A DNA stretch of 64,000 nucleotides from Woeseiaceae bacterium. GTDB lineage: Bacteria > Pseudomonadota > Gammaproteobacteria > Steroidobacterales > Woeseiaceae. The DNA is taken from the NCBI GenBank assembly GCA_013001045.1, contig JABDNG010000064.1, positions 41,504 to 105,503 on the forward strand, read 5' to 3'. Below the pieces are notes generated by a model that did not search any database, was not told the origin of the DNA, and saw only the letters and a list, made by a program, of their open reading frames with translations. Shown here one piece after another: positions 21,995 through 30,815 of this stretch; within the stretch, counting starts at the first letter, position 1; each line of letters begins with the position of its first letter. A program made the translations under genes and the position numbers.

Positions 21995-22656
21995 GGATCG
22001 CTCTCCTGCTGCAGCCGACCGTCTTCCAACGCAATGCGGCGACAACCCAGACGGTCAATCAACGAAATATCGTGACTGGCAATTAACAAGGTCACACCAA
22101 CCTCGTTGAAGCGACGGAATATGCGCATGACTTCAAGTGACAGGTCGGGGTCGAGGTTGCCCGTTGGCTCATCCGCAATGAGGAGCTTTGGCCGGGTTAC
22201 GATCGCGCGTGCGATGCCGACGCGTTGCTGTTCACCAGCGGAAAGCGTCTCGGGTCTCTGTTTTTCCTTGTGCAACAGGCTGACTTGATCGAGCGCCGCA
22301 CGAACTCGCCGGCCGGCATCGCGATGATTGACGCCGGCGATGATCAGAGGCAATGCAACGTTATCGAAGACCGTGCGGTCATAGAGCAGTTTGTGATCCT
22401 GGAATACCATGCCGATTTGCCGTCGATAGGCGGGAATTTTTCGACGTTTGACGCGGCGCGTGTTCTGGCTATCGACGATGACCTGCCCGGCAGTCGGGCG
22501 TTCTATCAGCGCAATCAGCCGCAGCAGCGTGCTTTTTCCGGCACCCGAGTGCCCCGTGACGAAAACCATCTCTCCGGTATCGACGGACAAGTCCAGGCCA
22601 GAGAGGGCTTCCTGCCCCCCGGGATACCGTTTCGTGACGTTCTCGATTCGAATCAT
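21985..22656 (-). CDS. ftsE: Cell division ATP-binding protein FtsE
   Basis: A 223-residue ABC ATPase that drives FtsX at the division site. The Walker A motif GHSGAGKST is near residues 34-42, the signature LSAGEQQRVGIARAI in the middle, Walker B LLIADEPTGNLDP after it, and a switch histidine in IASHD. It starts 9 bases after ftsY and overlaps ftsX by 10 bases, so the three are co-translated. Confidence 0.97.
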   Translation of the reverse strand: MIRIENVTKRYPGGQEALSGLDLSVDTGEMVFVTGHSGAGKSTLLRLIALIERPTAGQVIVDSQNTRRVKRRKIPAYRRQIGMVFQDHKLLYDRTVFDNVALPLIIAGVNHRDAGRRVRAALDQVSLLHKEKQRPETLSAGEQQRVGIARAIVTRPKLLIADEPTGNLDPDLSLEVMRIFRRFNEVGVTLLIASHDISLIDRLGCRRIALEDGRLQQESDPWQ

Positions 22657-22665
22657 GGAATCGCG

Positions 22666-23628
22666 TTACCCCTGTTGCTCGCCGGAGGCGAGCAGCGCGT
22701 CGACGAACTCCGTCGCAACAAAAGGCTGCATGTCCTCGGCGGCTTCACCGATGCCTATGAACCGCACGGGCACTTTGAGCTTGTTGGCAATGGCAAGCAA
22801 AATGCCACCCTTCGCGCCGCCGTCCAACTTCGTTACGGTGATACCTGTGAGTCCGAGCGCCTCATGAAACTTCTCGGCCTGTACGAGCGCGTTCTGCCCC
22901 TGGCTGGCGTCCAGCACCAGCATGACTTCGTGGGGTGCCGTTTCGTCACGACGACCGAGGACGCGCTTTACTTTAGCCAGTTCATCCATGAGTCCCGCCT
23001 GGCTTTGCAGCCGGCCAGCAGTATCGGCCAGGAGCACGTCGACGCCGCGCGCACGAGCGGCATCCCAGGCGTCGAAAATTACGGCCGCCGGGTCCGCGCC
23101 CGCTTGCTGGGCGATGACCGCAACGTCGTTTCGTTCTCCCCAGGCCTGCAGTTGTTCTACCGCGGCGGCGCGAAACGTATCGCCCGCGGCGAGCATCACC
23201 GAGCGCCCATCATCCTTGAGGCGTCGCGCCAGCTTGCCGATCGTCGTCGTCTTTCCAGCGCCATTTACGCCGACCATCAATATCACGAACGGACCGTCTG
23301 TCTGGCGAATGGCGAGCGGCACCTCGACCGGCGCCAGGATGTCACACAGGGATTTGCGCAGACCGTTTTGCAACGCCTCCAGATCCTTGAGTTCCTTGCG
23401 GGCAAGACGTTTTTGCAGATCGGCAATGATGCGTTCGGTCGTTTCAACGCCTACGTCTGCCATGACGAGTAATGACTCGAGCTCGTCGAGAACGTCCTCG
23501 TCGATCTTGCCGCCGGGAGCGAGATTGGCGAGATCATAGGTGAGCCAGCTGTTACCGCGATTGATGCGAGCGCGAAGACGCTTGACGAAGCCTTCACGCT
23601 TCTCGGGCTTTTCTTTTTTGCCAAACAT
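22666..23628 (-). CDS. ftsY: Signal recognition particle receptor FtsY
   Basis: A 320-residue SRP-receptor GTPase that brings ribosome-nascent chain complexes to the inner membrane. It has the helical N domain (about 15-100) and the G domain with GVNGAGKTTTIGKLA, DTAGRLQ and TKLDGGAKGG motifs. The long acidic A domain of E. coli FtsY is absent; only a short lysine-rich N-terminus (KKEKPEKREGF) precedes the N domain, as in many non-enteric bacteria. First gene of ftsY-ftsE-ftsX and divergent from rsmD with a 35-base gap. Confidence 0.97.
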   Translation of the reverse strand: MFGKKEKPEKREGFVKRLRARINRGNSWLTYDLANLAPGGKIDEDVLDELESLLVMADVGVETTERIIADLQKRLARKELKDLEALQNGLRKSLCDILAPVEVPLAIRQTDGPFVILMVGVNGAGKTTTIGKLARRLKDDGRSVMLAAGDTFRAAAVEQLQAWGERNDVAVIAQQAGADPAAVIFDAWDAARARGVDVLLADTAGRLQSQAGLMDELAKVKRVLGRRDETAPHEVMLVLDASQGQNALVQAEKFHEALGLTGITVTKLDGGAKGGILLAIANKLKVPVRFIGIGEAAEDMQPFVATEFVDALLASGEQQG

Positions 23629-23663
23629 GGATATACGTTGTTAATTCCCTTAGCAGGAAGACC

Positions 23664-24260
23664 ATGGCCAAACGACACAAGACGAAGAAAACCGGGTCGG
23701 GACGGCTGCGTATTGTAGCGGGAAACTGGCGCAGTCGCCGGTTGGATATCGCAGACGCTCCGGGCTTGCGGCCAACGTCGGAACGTATTCGAGAGACCCT
23801 CTTTAACTGGCTCGAACCACGCATTCACGGCGCACGTTGCCTGGACCTGTTCGCCGGCACCGGTGCCCTTGGCCTGGAGGCGCTGTCGCGTGGCGCGCAC
23901 AGCGTGGTTTTCGTGGAGAAATCCCCACTGGTCGTCAGTATGCTGGACGCCAATATCAAGGTGCTGGACGCAGAAGCGGCGGTTGTCCACCAAATGGAGG
24001 CGCTGAATTACCTGCGCGGCGAACGTCCCGGCGAATTTGACCTGGTGTTTCTCGACCCGCCGTTTGCGGCGGAGCTGGTTGAGGACGTGTGCAGGCTGTT
24101 GGTCGAGCGCCAGGCGCTGGCAAACGACGCTTTGATTTACATCGAACAGGATCGATCGCAGCCGGAGCCTGCCCTGCCAGACGGTTGGCAGGTGCTAAAG
24201 AGCAAGACGGCCGGCAATGTCCGTTATATGCTGGTCCAGGAACAGGCCGGACAGGATTGA
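23664..24260 (+). CDS. rsmD: 16S rRNA (guanine-966-N2) methyltransferase
   Basis: A 198-residue SAM-dependent enzyme that methylates G966 of 16S rRNA in the assembled small subunit. Motifs are [12 protein letters not shown] at the start, [15 protein letters not shown], the SAM-binding [20 protein letters not shown] and the catalytic DPPF motif (FLDPPF). CAGGAAG precedes the ATG. It is followed four bases later by coaD, the common rsmD-coaD pair. Confidence 0.95.
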   Translation: MAKRHKTKKTGSGRLRIVAGNWRSRRLDIADAPGLRPTSERIRETLFNWLEPRIHGARCLDLFAGTGALGLEALSRGAHSVVFVEKSPLVVSMLDANIKVLDAEAAVVHQMEALNYLRGERPGEFDLVFLDPPFAAELVEDVCRLLVERQALANDALIYIEQDRSQPEPALPDGWQVLKSKTAGNVRYMLVQEQAGQD

Positions 24261-24264
24261 ATCG

Positions 24265-24753
24265 ATGACCGTTTCTGCAATGTACCCCGGGACCTTTGAC
24301 CCGATTACGCTCGGACACGAAGACCTCGTGCGCAGGGCGGCTCGCCTGTACGACAAGGTGGTTGTAGCTATTGCGGCCCACCCGGGCGCCAAAGCACCGA
24401 TGTTCACGTTCGGTGAGCGCGTCGAGCTGGCAAAGTCGGTCTTGTCGAGCATCAAGAATATCGAAGTGACCGGTTACGAAGGCCTCACGGTCGATTTTGC
24501 CAGGGAGCATGACCTCGAAGTCATCATTCGGGGTCTGCGAGCGGTTTCGGATTTCGAGTACGAATTTCAGTTGGCCAATATGAACCGGCACCTGACAGAC
24601 GAAGTCGAGACGGTCTTTCTGACGCCGACGGAAAAATACACGTTCATCTCCTCGAGCCTCGTTCGGGAAGTGGCGTCGTTGGGCGGTGACGTGTCGGAGT
24701 TCGTGTCACCGAAAGTGAAGCAGGCGCTCCTGGAGCGTTGCGGGCGTACGTGA
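24265..24753 (+). CDS. coaD: Phosphopantetheine adenylyltransferase
   Basis: A 162-residue enzyme that adenylylates 4'-phosphopantetheine to dephospho-CoA. The nucleotidyl transferase motif reads [14 protein letters not shown] (T/HxGH type), and the [10 protein letters not shown] motif lies near the C-terminus. The start is ATG at 24265; a longer frame from 24217 overlaps rsmD and has no homology. The other CoA gene, coaBC, is 2.6 kb away on the same strand. It converges on mutM with a three-base gap. Confidence 0.96.
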   Translation: MTVSAMYPGTFDPITLGHEDLVRRAARLYDKVVVAIAAHPGAKAPMFTFGERVELAKSVLSSIKNIEVTGYEGLTVDFAREHDLEVIIRGLRAVSDFEYEFQLANMNRHLTDEVETVFLTPTEKYTFISSSLVREVASLGGDVSEFVSPKVKQALLERCGRT

Positions 24754-24756
24754 CCG

Positions 24757-25569
24757 TCAGGTTTGGCAGGTCTTGCAGTAGTACGTTGATCGCTGGCCCT
24801 GAACAATCGCCGTGATCGGCGTATTGCAGCGTCGACAGGGCTCATCCTCCCGGCCATAGGCTTCGAGCTGCTGCTGGAAGTACCCCGCCTCTCCGTCGCC
24901 GCCATAGAAATCGCGCAATGTGGTACCGCCGGCCCTGATGGCTTTGCTCAGTACGTCCTTGATGGCGTCGGCGAGCGCATCGTAACGCTGTCGCGCGATG
25001 CGTCCGGCTGCGCGACGCGGATGGATACCGGCCATGAACAAAGACTCGCTGGCGTAAATATTGCCGACGCCAACGACGATGTGGGCATTCATTATGAATT
25101 GCTTGATGCTTACCTTGCGGCCGCGCGATTTCTGCCACAGGTAGTGTCCGTCGAATTCATCGCCGAGAGGCTCCGGTCCGAGGGGTCTTAGCAGGGGATG
25201 TGACAGCGGGCTTGTGCTCCAGTGCAAGGAACCAAAGCGCCGCGGGTCGCGAAATCGCAGCATCAAGCCGGACTCAAACTCGATATCGACGTGATCATGG
25301 ACACCGGCGGGTGTACCCCGATCAACCATGCAGACGCTGCCTGACATACCGAGATGCAGGATCGCCGTGCCCGTCGCTGTATTGATCAACAGGTACTTGG
25401 CGCGGCGACCCACCGATAGGATGGTCTGGCCTGGCAGATTGTGGTCAACGTCCTTCGAAACCGGCCAACGCAGGCGACGTTCGCGAATGACAACGCGTGA
25501 GATAGTGGCGTCGATAATGTGCGGCTCGATCCCTCGGCGGCTGGTCTCGACTTCGGGAAGCTCGGGCAT
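24757..25569 (-). CDS. mutM: Formamidopyrimidine-DNA glycosylase (MutM/Fpg)
   Basis: A 270-residue DNA glycosylase/AP lyase that excises 8-oxoguanine and ring-opened purines. It starts MPELPEVET, providing the catalytic P2 and E3, has the beta-hairpin lysine in VGRRAKYLLI, the H2TH region with NIYASESLF, and a C-terminal zinc finger C-x2-C-x16-C-x2-C (CRRCNTPI...YYCKTC). Length is normal. A terminator separates it from rpmG upstream. Confidence 0.97.
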   Translation of the reverse strand: MPELPEVETSRRGIEPHIIDATISRVVIRERRLRWPVSKDVDHNLPGQTILSVGRRAKYLLINTATGTAILHLGMSGSVCMVDRGTPAGVHDHVDIEFESGLMLRFRDPRRFGSLHWSTSPLSHPLLRPLGPEPLGDEFDGHYLWQKSRGRKVSIKQFIMNAHIVVGVGNIYASESLFMAGIHPRRAAGRIARQRYDALADAIKDVLSKAIRAGGTTLRDFYGGDGEAGYFQQQLEAYGREDEPCRRCNTPITAIVQGQRSTYYCKTCQT

Positions 25570-25584
25570 ACGCTATTGTGACTC

Positions 25585-25615
25585 AAAAAAAAGCCCGCGG
25601 CAGGGCGGGCTTTTT
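25585..25615 (-). terminator. Terminator after rpmG, bidirectional in form
   Basis: GCCCGC (25593-25598) pairs with GCGGGC (25605-25610) around a six-base loop. The arms are flanked by an A-run (25585-25592) and a T-run (25611-25615), so it can act on both strands. On the minus strand it ends the rpmB-rpmG transcript before mutM. Confidence 0.85.
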
Positions 25616-25635
25616 CAACAACAGTGAATTTGCTG

Positions 25636-25791
25636 TTACTTGATCTTGGCTTCTTTATAGATCACGTGTTTCCGAATGGTCGGATCGTATTTCTTGGTTT
25701 CCAGCTTTTCGGGATGCAGGCGCTTGTTCTTGGTCGCCGTGTAGTAGTGGCCGGTACCGGCGCTGGAAACGAGTTTGATTTTGTCACGCAT
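25636..25791 (-). CDS. rpmG: 50S ribosomal protein L33
   Basis: A 51-residue basic protein starting [20 protein letters not shown] and ending VIYKEAKIK. It is the cysteine-free form of L33, so it needs no zinc. It follows rpmB by 18 bases on the same strand, the standard rpmB-rpmG pair. GAGG-like bases lie before the ATG. Confidence 0.96.
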   Translation of the reverse strand: MRDKIKLVSSAGTGHYYTATKNKRLHPEKLETKKYDPTIRKHVIYKEAKIK

Positions 25792-25809
25792 AGTCGAGTC
25801 CTCCGGCGC

Positions 25810-26046
25810 TTAAACGCGCTGTCCGCTGGCACGCAGGTCCGCCACGACCTTCTCGATGCCGTGCTTGTCGATGATCCGGAGACCCTTGTGCGAAATACGC
25901 AGGCGCACGAAACGTTTTTCGGATTCGATCCAAAAGCGCTTGTTCTGCAAATTGGGCAGAAAGCGCCGACGGGTTCTGTTTTTCGCGTGAGAAACGTTAT
26001 TGCCGCTTTGCGGCCGCTTCCCAGTCACCTGGCAAACCTTGGACAT
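25810..26046 (-). CDS. rpmB: 50S ribosomal protein L28
   Basis: A 78-residue basic protein beginning [20 protein letters not shown], the usual L28 N-terminus; a single cysteine remains, so this is the zinc-free form. First gene of rpmB-rpmG. A good sigma-70 promoter and a GC-rich hairpin lie in its leader. Confidence 0.97.
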   Translation of the reverse strand: MSKVCQVTGKRPQSGNNVSHAKNRTRRRFLPNLQNKRFWIESEKRFVRLRISHKGLRIIDKHGIEKVVADLRASGQRV

Positions 26047-26074
26047 GACTTAAGTCTCTGATTTTACTAAAAGT

Positions 26075-26093
26075 TGCCCGCGACAGGCGGGCA
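26075..26093 (-). promoter_or_regulatory. Leader hairpin of rpmB
   Basis: TGCCCGC (26075-26081) pairs perfectly with GCGGGCA (26087-26093) around GACAG. On the minus strand it lies just after the expected transcript start and about 28 bases before the rpmB ATG. It could stabilise the leader or be part of feedback control by a ribosomal protein; the role is inference. Confidence 0.45.
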
Positions 26094-26104
26094 GAGAGCG
26101 AGAC

Positions 26105-26133
26105 TTTATACCAGTGTGGACTGATCAATTCAA
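26105..26133 (-). promoter_or_regulatory. Sigma-70 promoter of rpmB-rpmG
   Basis: On the minus strand TTGAAT (26133-26128) and TATAAA (26110-26105) are separated by exactly 17 bases. This is a strong housekeeping-type promoter, placing the start near 26098. Confidence 0.75.
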
Positions 26134-26163
26134 GCGCTGCACAGTGCCGGCTGGGAATTGGCT

Positions 26164-26793
26164 TCAGATCATCCCTCGGCGAGCCAGGGAGGTCGCCTTT
26201 CCGTCGCCAATGATCAGATGATCGAGCAGGCGGATATCGACGAGATCCAGGGCGGATTTCAGCCGCCTCGTGATGCGTTCGTCGGCCTGGCTGGGTTCGG
26301 CGACGCCGGATGGGTGATTGTGGGCGAGGATGACCGCCGCAGCATTAATGGCAAGGGCCTCCTTCACGACTTCCCGCGGATAGACGGAGGTCCCGTCGAT
26401 CGTACCGCGGAACAACTCGTCAAAGCTCAGGACCCGATGCCGATTGTCGAGAAACAGGCAACAGAACAGCTCATGATCGAGATGCCGCATCCTGGCCATC
26501 AGGAACGCCTCCGTGTCCGCCGGGCTTCGGATCGTCTCCCCGCTGGGCAGCGACTCGGCATAGTAGCGGCGGGCCAATTCCGGCAGCGCACGCAGCACAC
26601 CAAGCCGTGCACGTCCGATACCGGCACACCCCAGCAGATCCGCCGTATCGGCATGCAGCACCGCCCGCAGGCTGCCAAAGCGGTCGAGCAGCTGCATCAC
26701 GGCCTGAGCCGCTGCAGTCGTGCTGCTGCTGGCACTGATCAATGCGGCCAGCAACTCACCGTCGGTCTTATGTGCATGGGTTCTGTTCTTCAC
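26164..26793 (-). CDS. radC: RadC family JAB-domain protein
   Basis: A 209-residue protein. Residues about 15-75 form a helix-hairpin-helix region (DLLGCAGIGRARL), and the C-terminal JAB/MPN-like domain shows the metal-binding set E...HNHPSG...D (VKEALAINAAAVILAHNHPSG). The role of RadC in DNA repair is not settled in the literature. The start is GTG at 26793 with GAGG upstream; the N-terminal UPF0758-type extension (usually with a PREKL motif) is missing, so it is shorter than most. A stop directly upstream in frame excludes a longer start. Confidence 0.9.
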   Translation of the reverse strand: MKNRTHAHKTDGELLAALISASSSTTAAAQAVMQLLDRFGSLRAVLHADTADLLGCAGIGRARLGVLRALPELARRYYAESLPSGETIRSPADTEAFLMARMRHLDHELFCCLFLDNRHRVLSFDELFRGTIDGTSVYPREVVKEALAINAAAVILAHNHPSGVAEPSQADERITRRLKSALDLVDIRLLDHLIIGDGKATSLARRGMI

Positions 26794-26873
26794 GGCCTCA
26801 TAGTCGGGGCTGCCAGTCCCTGCTTACAACGAATCAAACTGGCCGGGATCGATGGTTTCGGTAGAATCAAGCC

Positions 26874-28109
26874 ATGAATATCGTTCTTGGCATTACGGGT
26901 GGCATTGCGGCGTACAAGGCACCCGACCTGGTGCGGCGCCTTCGCGAGCGCGGAGCCGAAGTGCAGATCGTCATGACGAAGTCAGCCGAGGAATTTGTGA
27001 CGGCGACCGCTCTGCAGGCCGTGTCAGGCCGGCCCATACGGTCGAATCTCTGGGACAAGGAAGCCGAAGCGGCCATGAGTCACATCGAGCTGGCCCGCTG
27101 GGCGGACGTCGTGCTGATCGCACCGGCCACGGCCGAAGTGATGGCGCGTATTGTCAGCGGCGCAGCGCCAGACCTGCTGACCACGATATGTCTCGCGACA
27201 GAGGCGCCGATTGCGCTGGCGCCGGCGATGAATCATGTGATGTGGAGTAATCCCGCAACGCAAGCCAACCGGGAAGTGCTGGAACAACGCGGCATACATA
27301 TCCTGGGGCCCGATACGGGGTCGCAGGCCTGCGGCGAAACCGGCGCCGGCCGAATGTTGGAGCCGGACGCTATCGCGGCGACCGTTTGCGGCTTGAGCGT
27401 CGGCAAAGGCGAAGGCGTGCTCGAAGGCTGCACGGTATTGGTCACGGCTGGGCCGACGCGCGAAGCGATCGATCCGGTGCGCTACATAAGCAATCGCAGT
27501 TCCGGAAAAATGGGCTATGCAATGGCGCGCGCCGCGGCAGCACAAGGGGCGAGAGTGATACTGATAAGTGGCCCCGTCAACTTGCCGTCACCACCCGGCA
27601 TGGAGGTGCACTACGTCGATACCGCAGAGCAGATGTTCGATGCGGCGCATGAGCACGTCAGGAATGCGGACATCTTTATCGCAGCGGCGGCTGTTGCAGA
27701 CTATCGGCCCGCCAAAACACAACAGCAGAAAATAAAGAAGCACGCGGAAACAAGCAGCATCGACCTTGTTCGCTGCCCCGATATTCTGGCGTCGATAGCG
27801 GCGTTGGATACACCACCGTTCACGGTCGGTTTTGCAGCGGAAACAGAAAACGTCGAGGACTATGCGCGTTCGAAGCTGCAAAACAAGAAACTGAACATGA
27901 TCGTGGCGAACCAGGTTGGCAGCGACCGTGGATTCGATCTTGATGAAAATGCGGTCAGCGTGCTGTGGAATAACGACAAGAAGGATTTTCCAACAGCAGC
28001 AAAGACCGAGCTTGCCGGCGACCTCATTGCATTGCTGGCCGAGCTCTTTCATTCTACCCGCGGCGCCGATACCGAGCCGCGACTCACTATCATCTCCAGG
28101 AACGACTGA
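26874..28109 (+). CDS. coaBC: Bifunctional phosphopantothenoylcysteine decarboxylase / phosphopantothenate-cysteine ligase
   Basis: A 411-residue enzyme for two steps of CoA synthesis. The N-terminal CoaC half binds FMN and has the catalytic histidine in [11 protein letters not shown] and the active cysteine in [12 protein letters not shown]. The C-terminal CoaB half begins near [16 protein letters not shown] and has the [10 protein letters not shown] nucleotide-binding segment. It begins divergently from radC and is followed 13 bases later by dut, the usual coaBC-dut order. Confidence 0.97.
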   Translation: MNIVLGITGGIAAYKAPDLVRRLRERGAEVQIVMTKSAEEFVTATALQAVSGRPIRSNLWDKEAEAAMSHIELARWADVVLIAPATAEVMARIVSGAAPDLLTTICLATEAPIALAPAMNHVMWSNPATQANREVLEQRGIHILGPDTGSQACGETGAGRMLEPDAIAATVCGLSVGKGEGVLEGCTVLVTAGPTREAIDPVRYISNRSSGKMGYAMARAAAAQGARVILISGPVNLPSPPGMEVHYVDTAEQMFDAAHEHVRNADIFIAAAAVADYRPAKTQQQKIKKHAETSSIDLVRCPDILASIAALDTPPFTVGFAAETENVEDYARSKLQNKKLNMIVANQVGSDRGFDLDENAVSVLWNNDKKDFPTAAKTELAGDLIALLAELFHSTRGADTEPRLTIISRND

Positions 28110-28122
28110 AGGACACAACAAC

Positions 28123-28578
28123 TTGCGATCAATCGAACTGAAGATCCTCGATTCACGCGTCGGGGATTCGATTCCTTTGCCACACTATGCGACCAATGGT
28201 TCCGCCGGCCTGGACATGCGAGCTTGTATCGACGAAGCAATTACCGTGGCACCGGGCGAGACGGTGCTGGTGCCGACCGGTATTGCGATTCACGTGGCCG
28301 ACCCGGCACTCGCGGCAGTACTGTTGCCGCGCTCGGGATTGGGCCACAAGCACGGGCTTGTGCTTGGCAACCTGACCGGGCTGATCGACTCTGATTACCA
28401 GGGTCAGGTGTACATCTCCTGCTGGAATCGCGGCTCAGTCAGCTATGACGTGCAGCCCGCCGAGCGCATTGCCCAGATGGTATTCGTGCCTGTGGAGCAG
28501 GTGGAATTCAGGGTTGTGGAAGAGTTTGATACGAGCGACAGAGGTGCCGGCGGTTTCGGTCACTCGGGTACCGCGTGA
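28123..28578 (+). CDS. dut: Deoxyuridine 5'-triphosphate nucleotidohydrolase
   Basis: A 151-residue trimeric dUTPase that removes dUTP and supplies dUMP for thymidylate. All five motifs are seen: [32 protein letters not shown], the R-I-A-Q-M motif and the C-terminal [10 protein letters not shown]. The start is TTG at 28123 with AAGGA upstream; no ATG in this frame fits the family start. It converges with a DUF4124 gene. Confidence 0.95.
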   Translation: MRSIELKILDSRVGDSIPLPHYATNGSAGLDMRACIDEAITVAPGETVLVPTGIAIHVADPALAAVLLPRSGLGHKHGLVLGNLTGLIDSDYQGQVYISCWNRGSVSYDVQPAERIAQMVFVPVEQVEFRVVEEFDTSDRGAGGFGHSGTA

Positions 28579-28591
28579 CAGGGCTTACCGA

Positions 28592-29212
28592 CTAGTCGAT
28601 ACCTTTCAATAACTTGAAGCGGGTGATGTCGCCGTCGAAGCGCGCAATAATTTGCTGTTCGTCCGACTGAAACTTCTTGAGATTGCGCTCGTGCCGTACG
28701 ATGATTTCCTTGGTCAATCGTATGTCATCTGCGAGATCGTCATCGATCATCGGCGCGTCCGGATTTTCACTGTATGGCTGAAAGTTCGAGGCCTCTTTGC
28801 GCAGCTTGAGCATGCGGCGTTCCAGGTTTCTCAGATACAGTTCGGTGACGCGCGACTGCGCCTGGAAGAGTTCGACACGGCGATCGCGGTGCATGAGAAT
28901 TTCGTCGACCGAGAGATACGTGGCGAGCAACGCCTGATCGGCGCGGCGCTGTAATTCGATGGCAGCGACACGTTTCGCCTCGATGCGCTCCGCCTCGATC
29001 TGTTCGGGCGTTTTCTTGCCCTCGAGGTTCGCTATCGTCACGCCGTGGTCATTGATGACCTCTTTCGGCAGCTCCGCATACTCGGCGGGAATGCTATCGC
29101 CGTAGTGAATAGTGCCGTTCTCGTCCACCCACTTGTAGACTCTCGCCTCCTGGGCGAGGCTCGCACCGCTTGCGAGCAGGAAGAGTACAAAAAAGAAATT
29201 CAATTTCCGCAT
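28592..29212 (-). CDS. Exported DUF4124 protein with coiled-coil tail
   Basis: A 206-residue secreted or periplasmic protein. The signal peptide (MRKLNFFFVLFLLASGASLAQ) is followed by a DUF4124 domain with VYKWVDENGTIHYGDSIP, then a long charged, probably helical tail. DUF4124 is a small beta domain common in gammaproteobacterial envelope proteins, function unknown. The start is ATG at 29212; the longer frame from 29242 adds residues before the signal peptide. A second DUF4124 protein lies at 52866-53333. Confidence 0.8.
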   Translation of the reverse strand: MRKLNFFFVLFLLASGASLAQEARVYKWVDENGTIHYGDSIPAEYAELPKEVINDHGVTIANLEGKKTPEQIEAERIEAKRVAAIELQRRADQALLATYLSVDEILMHRDRRVELFQAQSRVTELYLRNLERRMLKLRKEASNFQPYSENPDAPMIDDDLADDIRLTKEIIVRHERNLKKFQSDEQQIIARFDGDITRFKLLKGID

Positions 29213-29326
29213 TAGACAAATATGCCAGTTATCGCCAAGCAAATACCGGGACTGGTTCTCGTTCCTAGACCTTAATACGCGGGCGGCGTTCTGTAAACCA
29301 TTGAATCACTGCCGGATTTCAAGTCC

Positions 29327-29974
29327 TTAGGAAATAACGCCGTATTGCTTACGATAGCTAAGAACGGGCTCCAGGTGTTGCTCATATTCGCTTGATTCCT
29401 CCAGAATATTGATCAGATCGTCCAGTTCGACGATGCTGATGACCGGGATTCCCAGCGACTGTTTCAATTCCTGCACGGCCGAATAGGGCCCCTGGCCGCG
29501 CTCCTGGCGGTCGAGCGAAATGACCAGTCCGGCAATTTGCGCGCCGGCGGTCGTAATAACCTGGTACGCCTCGCGGACAGCCGTGCCGGCAGTGATGACG
29601 TCATCGACGATCAATACGTCTCCCGAAAGCGGCGCGCCAACGATACTGCCACCCTCGCCATGCGCCTTGGCTTCTTTGCGATTGAAAGAGTATGGGACGT
29701 CGATATCGTGGTGCTCGGCGAGCGAGGCGGCGGCGAGCGTCGCCAGCGGGATACCTTTGTAAGCCGGTCCGAAAAGCATGTCGAAACGAACTTTGGACTC
29801 GGCAATCGCCGACGCGTAGAAGCGGCCGAGTTTCGCGGCGGCATATCCCGTATTGAAAAGTCCTGCGTTAAAAAAGTAGGGGCTTACGCGTCCGGACTTC
29901 AGCGTAAATTCGCCAAACCGCAATACGCCGAGTTCCAGTGCCAGCTCAATGAATTCCCGCTTGTACCCACGCAT
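29327..29974 (-). CDS. pyrE: Orotate phosphoribosyltransferase
   Basis: A 215-residue enzyme that converts orotate and PRPP to orotidine 5'-phosphate in pyrimidine synthesis. It begins [20 protein letters not shown], with [12 protein letters not shown] next, and has the PRPP-binding motif [15 protein letters not shown] chose ATG at 29974 by similarity to E. coli PyrE (213 residues); ATG at 29995 is an alternative, and the long frame to 30145 is not coding. It diverges from xth, with 58 bases between start codons. Confidence 0.95.
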   Translation of the reverse strand: MRGYKREFIELALELGVLRFGEFTLKSGRVSPYFFNAGLFNTGYAAAKLGRFYASAIAESKVRFDMLFGPAYKGIPLATLAAASLAEHHDIDVPYSFNRKEAKAHGEGGSIVGAPLSGDVLIVDDVITAGTAVREAYQVITTAGAQIAGLVISLDRQERGQGPYSAVQELKQSLGIPVISIVELDDLINILEESSEYEQHLEPVLSYRKQYGVIS

Positions 29975-30032
29975 TCGTTTGGTCTTCTGTATCATGGCCG
30001 CGACACACTGAAGTATGACACAGGAGATCGTA

Positions 30033-30815
30033 GTGTTTCGCGTTATCAGCTTGAATGCCAACGGTATTCGGGCCGCTGCTCGCAAGGGCTTTTTCGACTG
30101 GATGGCGACACAAAATGCCGACGTGATTTGCATCCAGGAAACCAAGGCGCAAGTGCATCAACTGACAGACGATGTCTTCTCGCCGCAGGGGTATCACTGC
30201 TACTACGAGGACGCCGTGAAGAAAGGCTACAGCGGCACGGCGGTCTACAGCCGGCACAGGCCGAAGAAAGTCGTTCGTGGCTACGGCGATCCCGAGTTTG
30301 ACGCGGAGGGTCGGTACCTGGAAGTGCAGCTCGAAGGCATCAACGTTGTGTCGTTGTACTTGCCGTCCGGGTCATCGAGCGAGGAACGGCAGGAGGCCAA
30401 GTACCGCTGCATGGCTACTTTCACCGAGCACTTGAAGAAATTACAGCGACGTCGTTCCGAATACATTATCTGCGGCGACTGGAACATCGCGCATAAGGAA
30501 ATCGATCTCAAGAATTGGCGCAACAACCGCAAGAACTCTGGATTCCTGCCCGAAGAACGCGCCTGGATGGACAGTGTGTTCGGTGAGTATCGCTATGCCG
30601 ACGCGTTTCGCGCCATCGAACAGGAACCGGATCAGTACACGTGGTGGTCGAATCGCGGTCGAGCCTGGGACAACAACGTCGGATGGCGCATCGATTACCA
30701 CGTGGTCACGCCCGGATTGACCGACAAAGTACTGCGAACCGACATCTACAAAGAGCAGCGATTCTCTGATCACGCGCCATTAATCATGGACTACGATTGG
30801 GCCCATGACGGCTGA
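30033..30815 (+). CDS. xth: Exodeoxyribonuclease III
   Basis: A 260-residue AP endonuclease/3'-exonuclease for base excision repair. Catalytic features are N8/N10 ([10 protein letters not shown]), E36 (CIQETKAQ), GDWNIAH with D and N, and the C-terminal FSDHAPL histidine. I chose GTG at 30033 because AGGAGA lies seven bases before it; ATG at 30015 would add six residues without a ribosome site. It overlaps the next gene by 11 bases. Confidence 0.92.
   Translation: MFRVISLNANGIRAAARKGFFDWMATQNADVICIQETKAQVHQLTDDVFSPQGYHCYYEDAVKKGYSGTAVYSRHRPKKVVRGYGDPEFDAEGRYLEVQLEGINVVSLYLPSGSSSEERQEAKYRCMATFTEHLKKLQRRRSEYIICGDWNIAHKEIDLKNWRNNRKNSGFLPEERAWMDSVFGEYRYADAFRAIEQEPDQYTWWSNRGRAWDNNVGWRIDYHVVTPGLTDKVLRTDIYKEQRFSDHAPLIMDYDWAHDG

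Noticed and set aside
22225-23472. 415-codon plus-strand frame across ftsE and ftsY
   Set aside because: It crosses two conserved minus-strand genes and contains no known motif.
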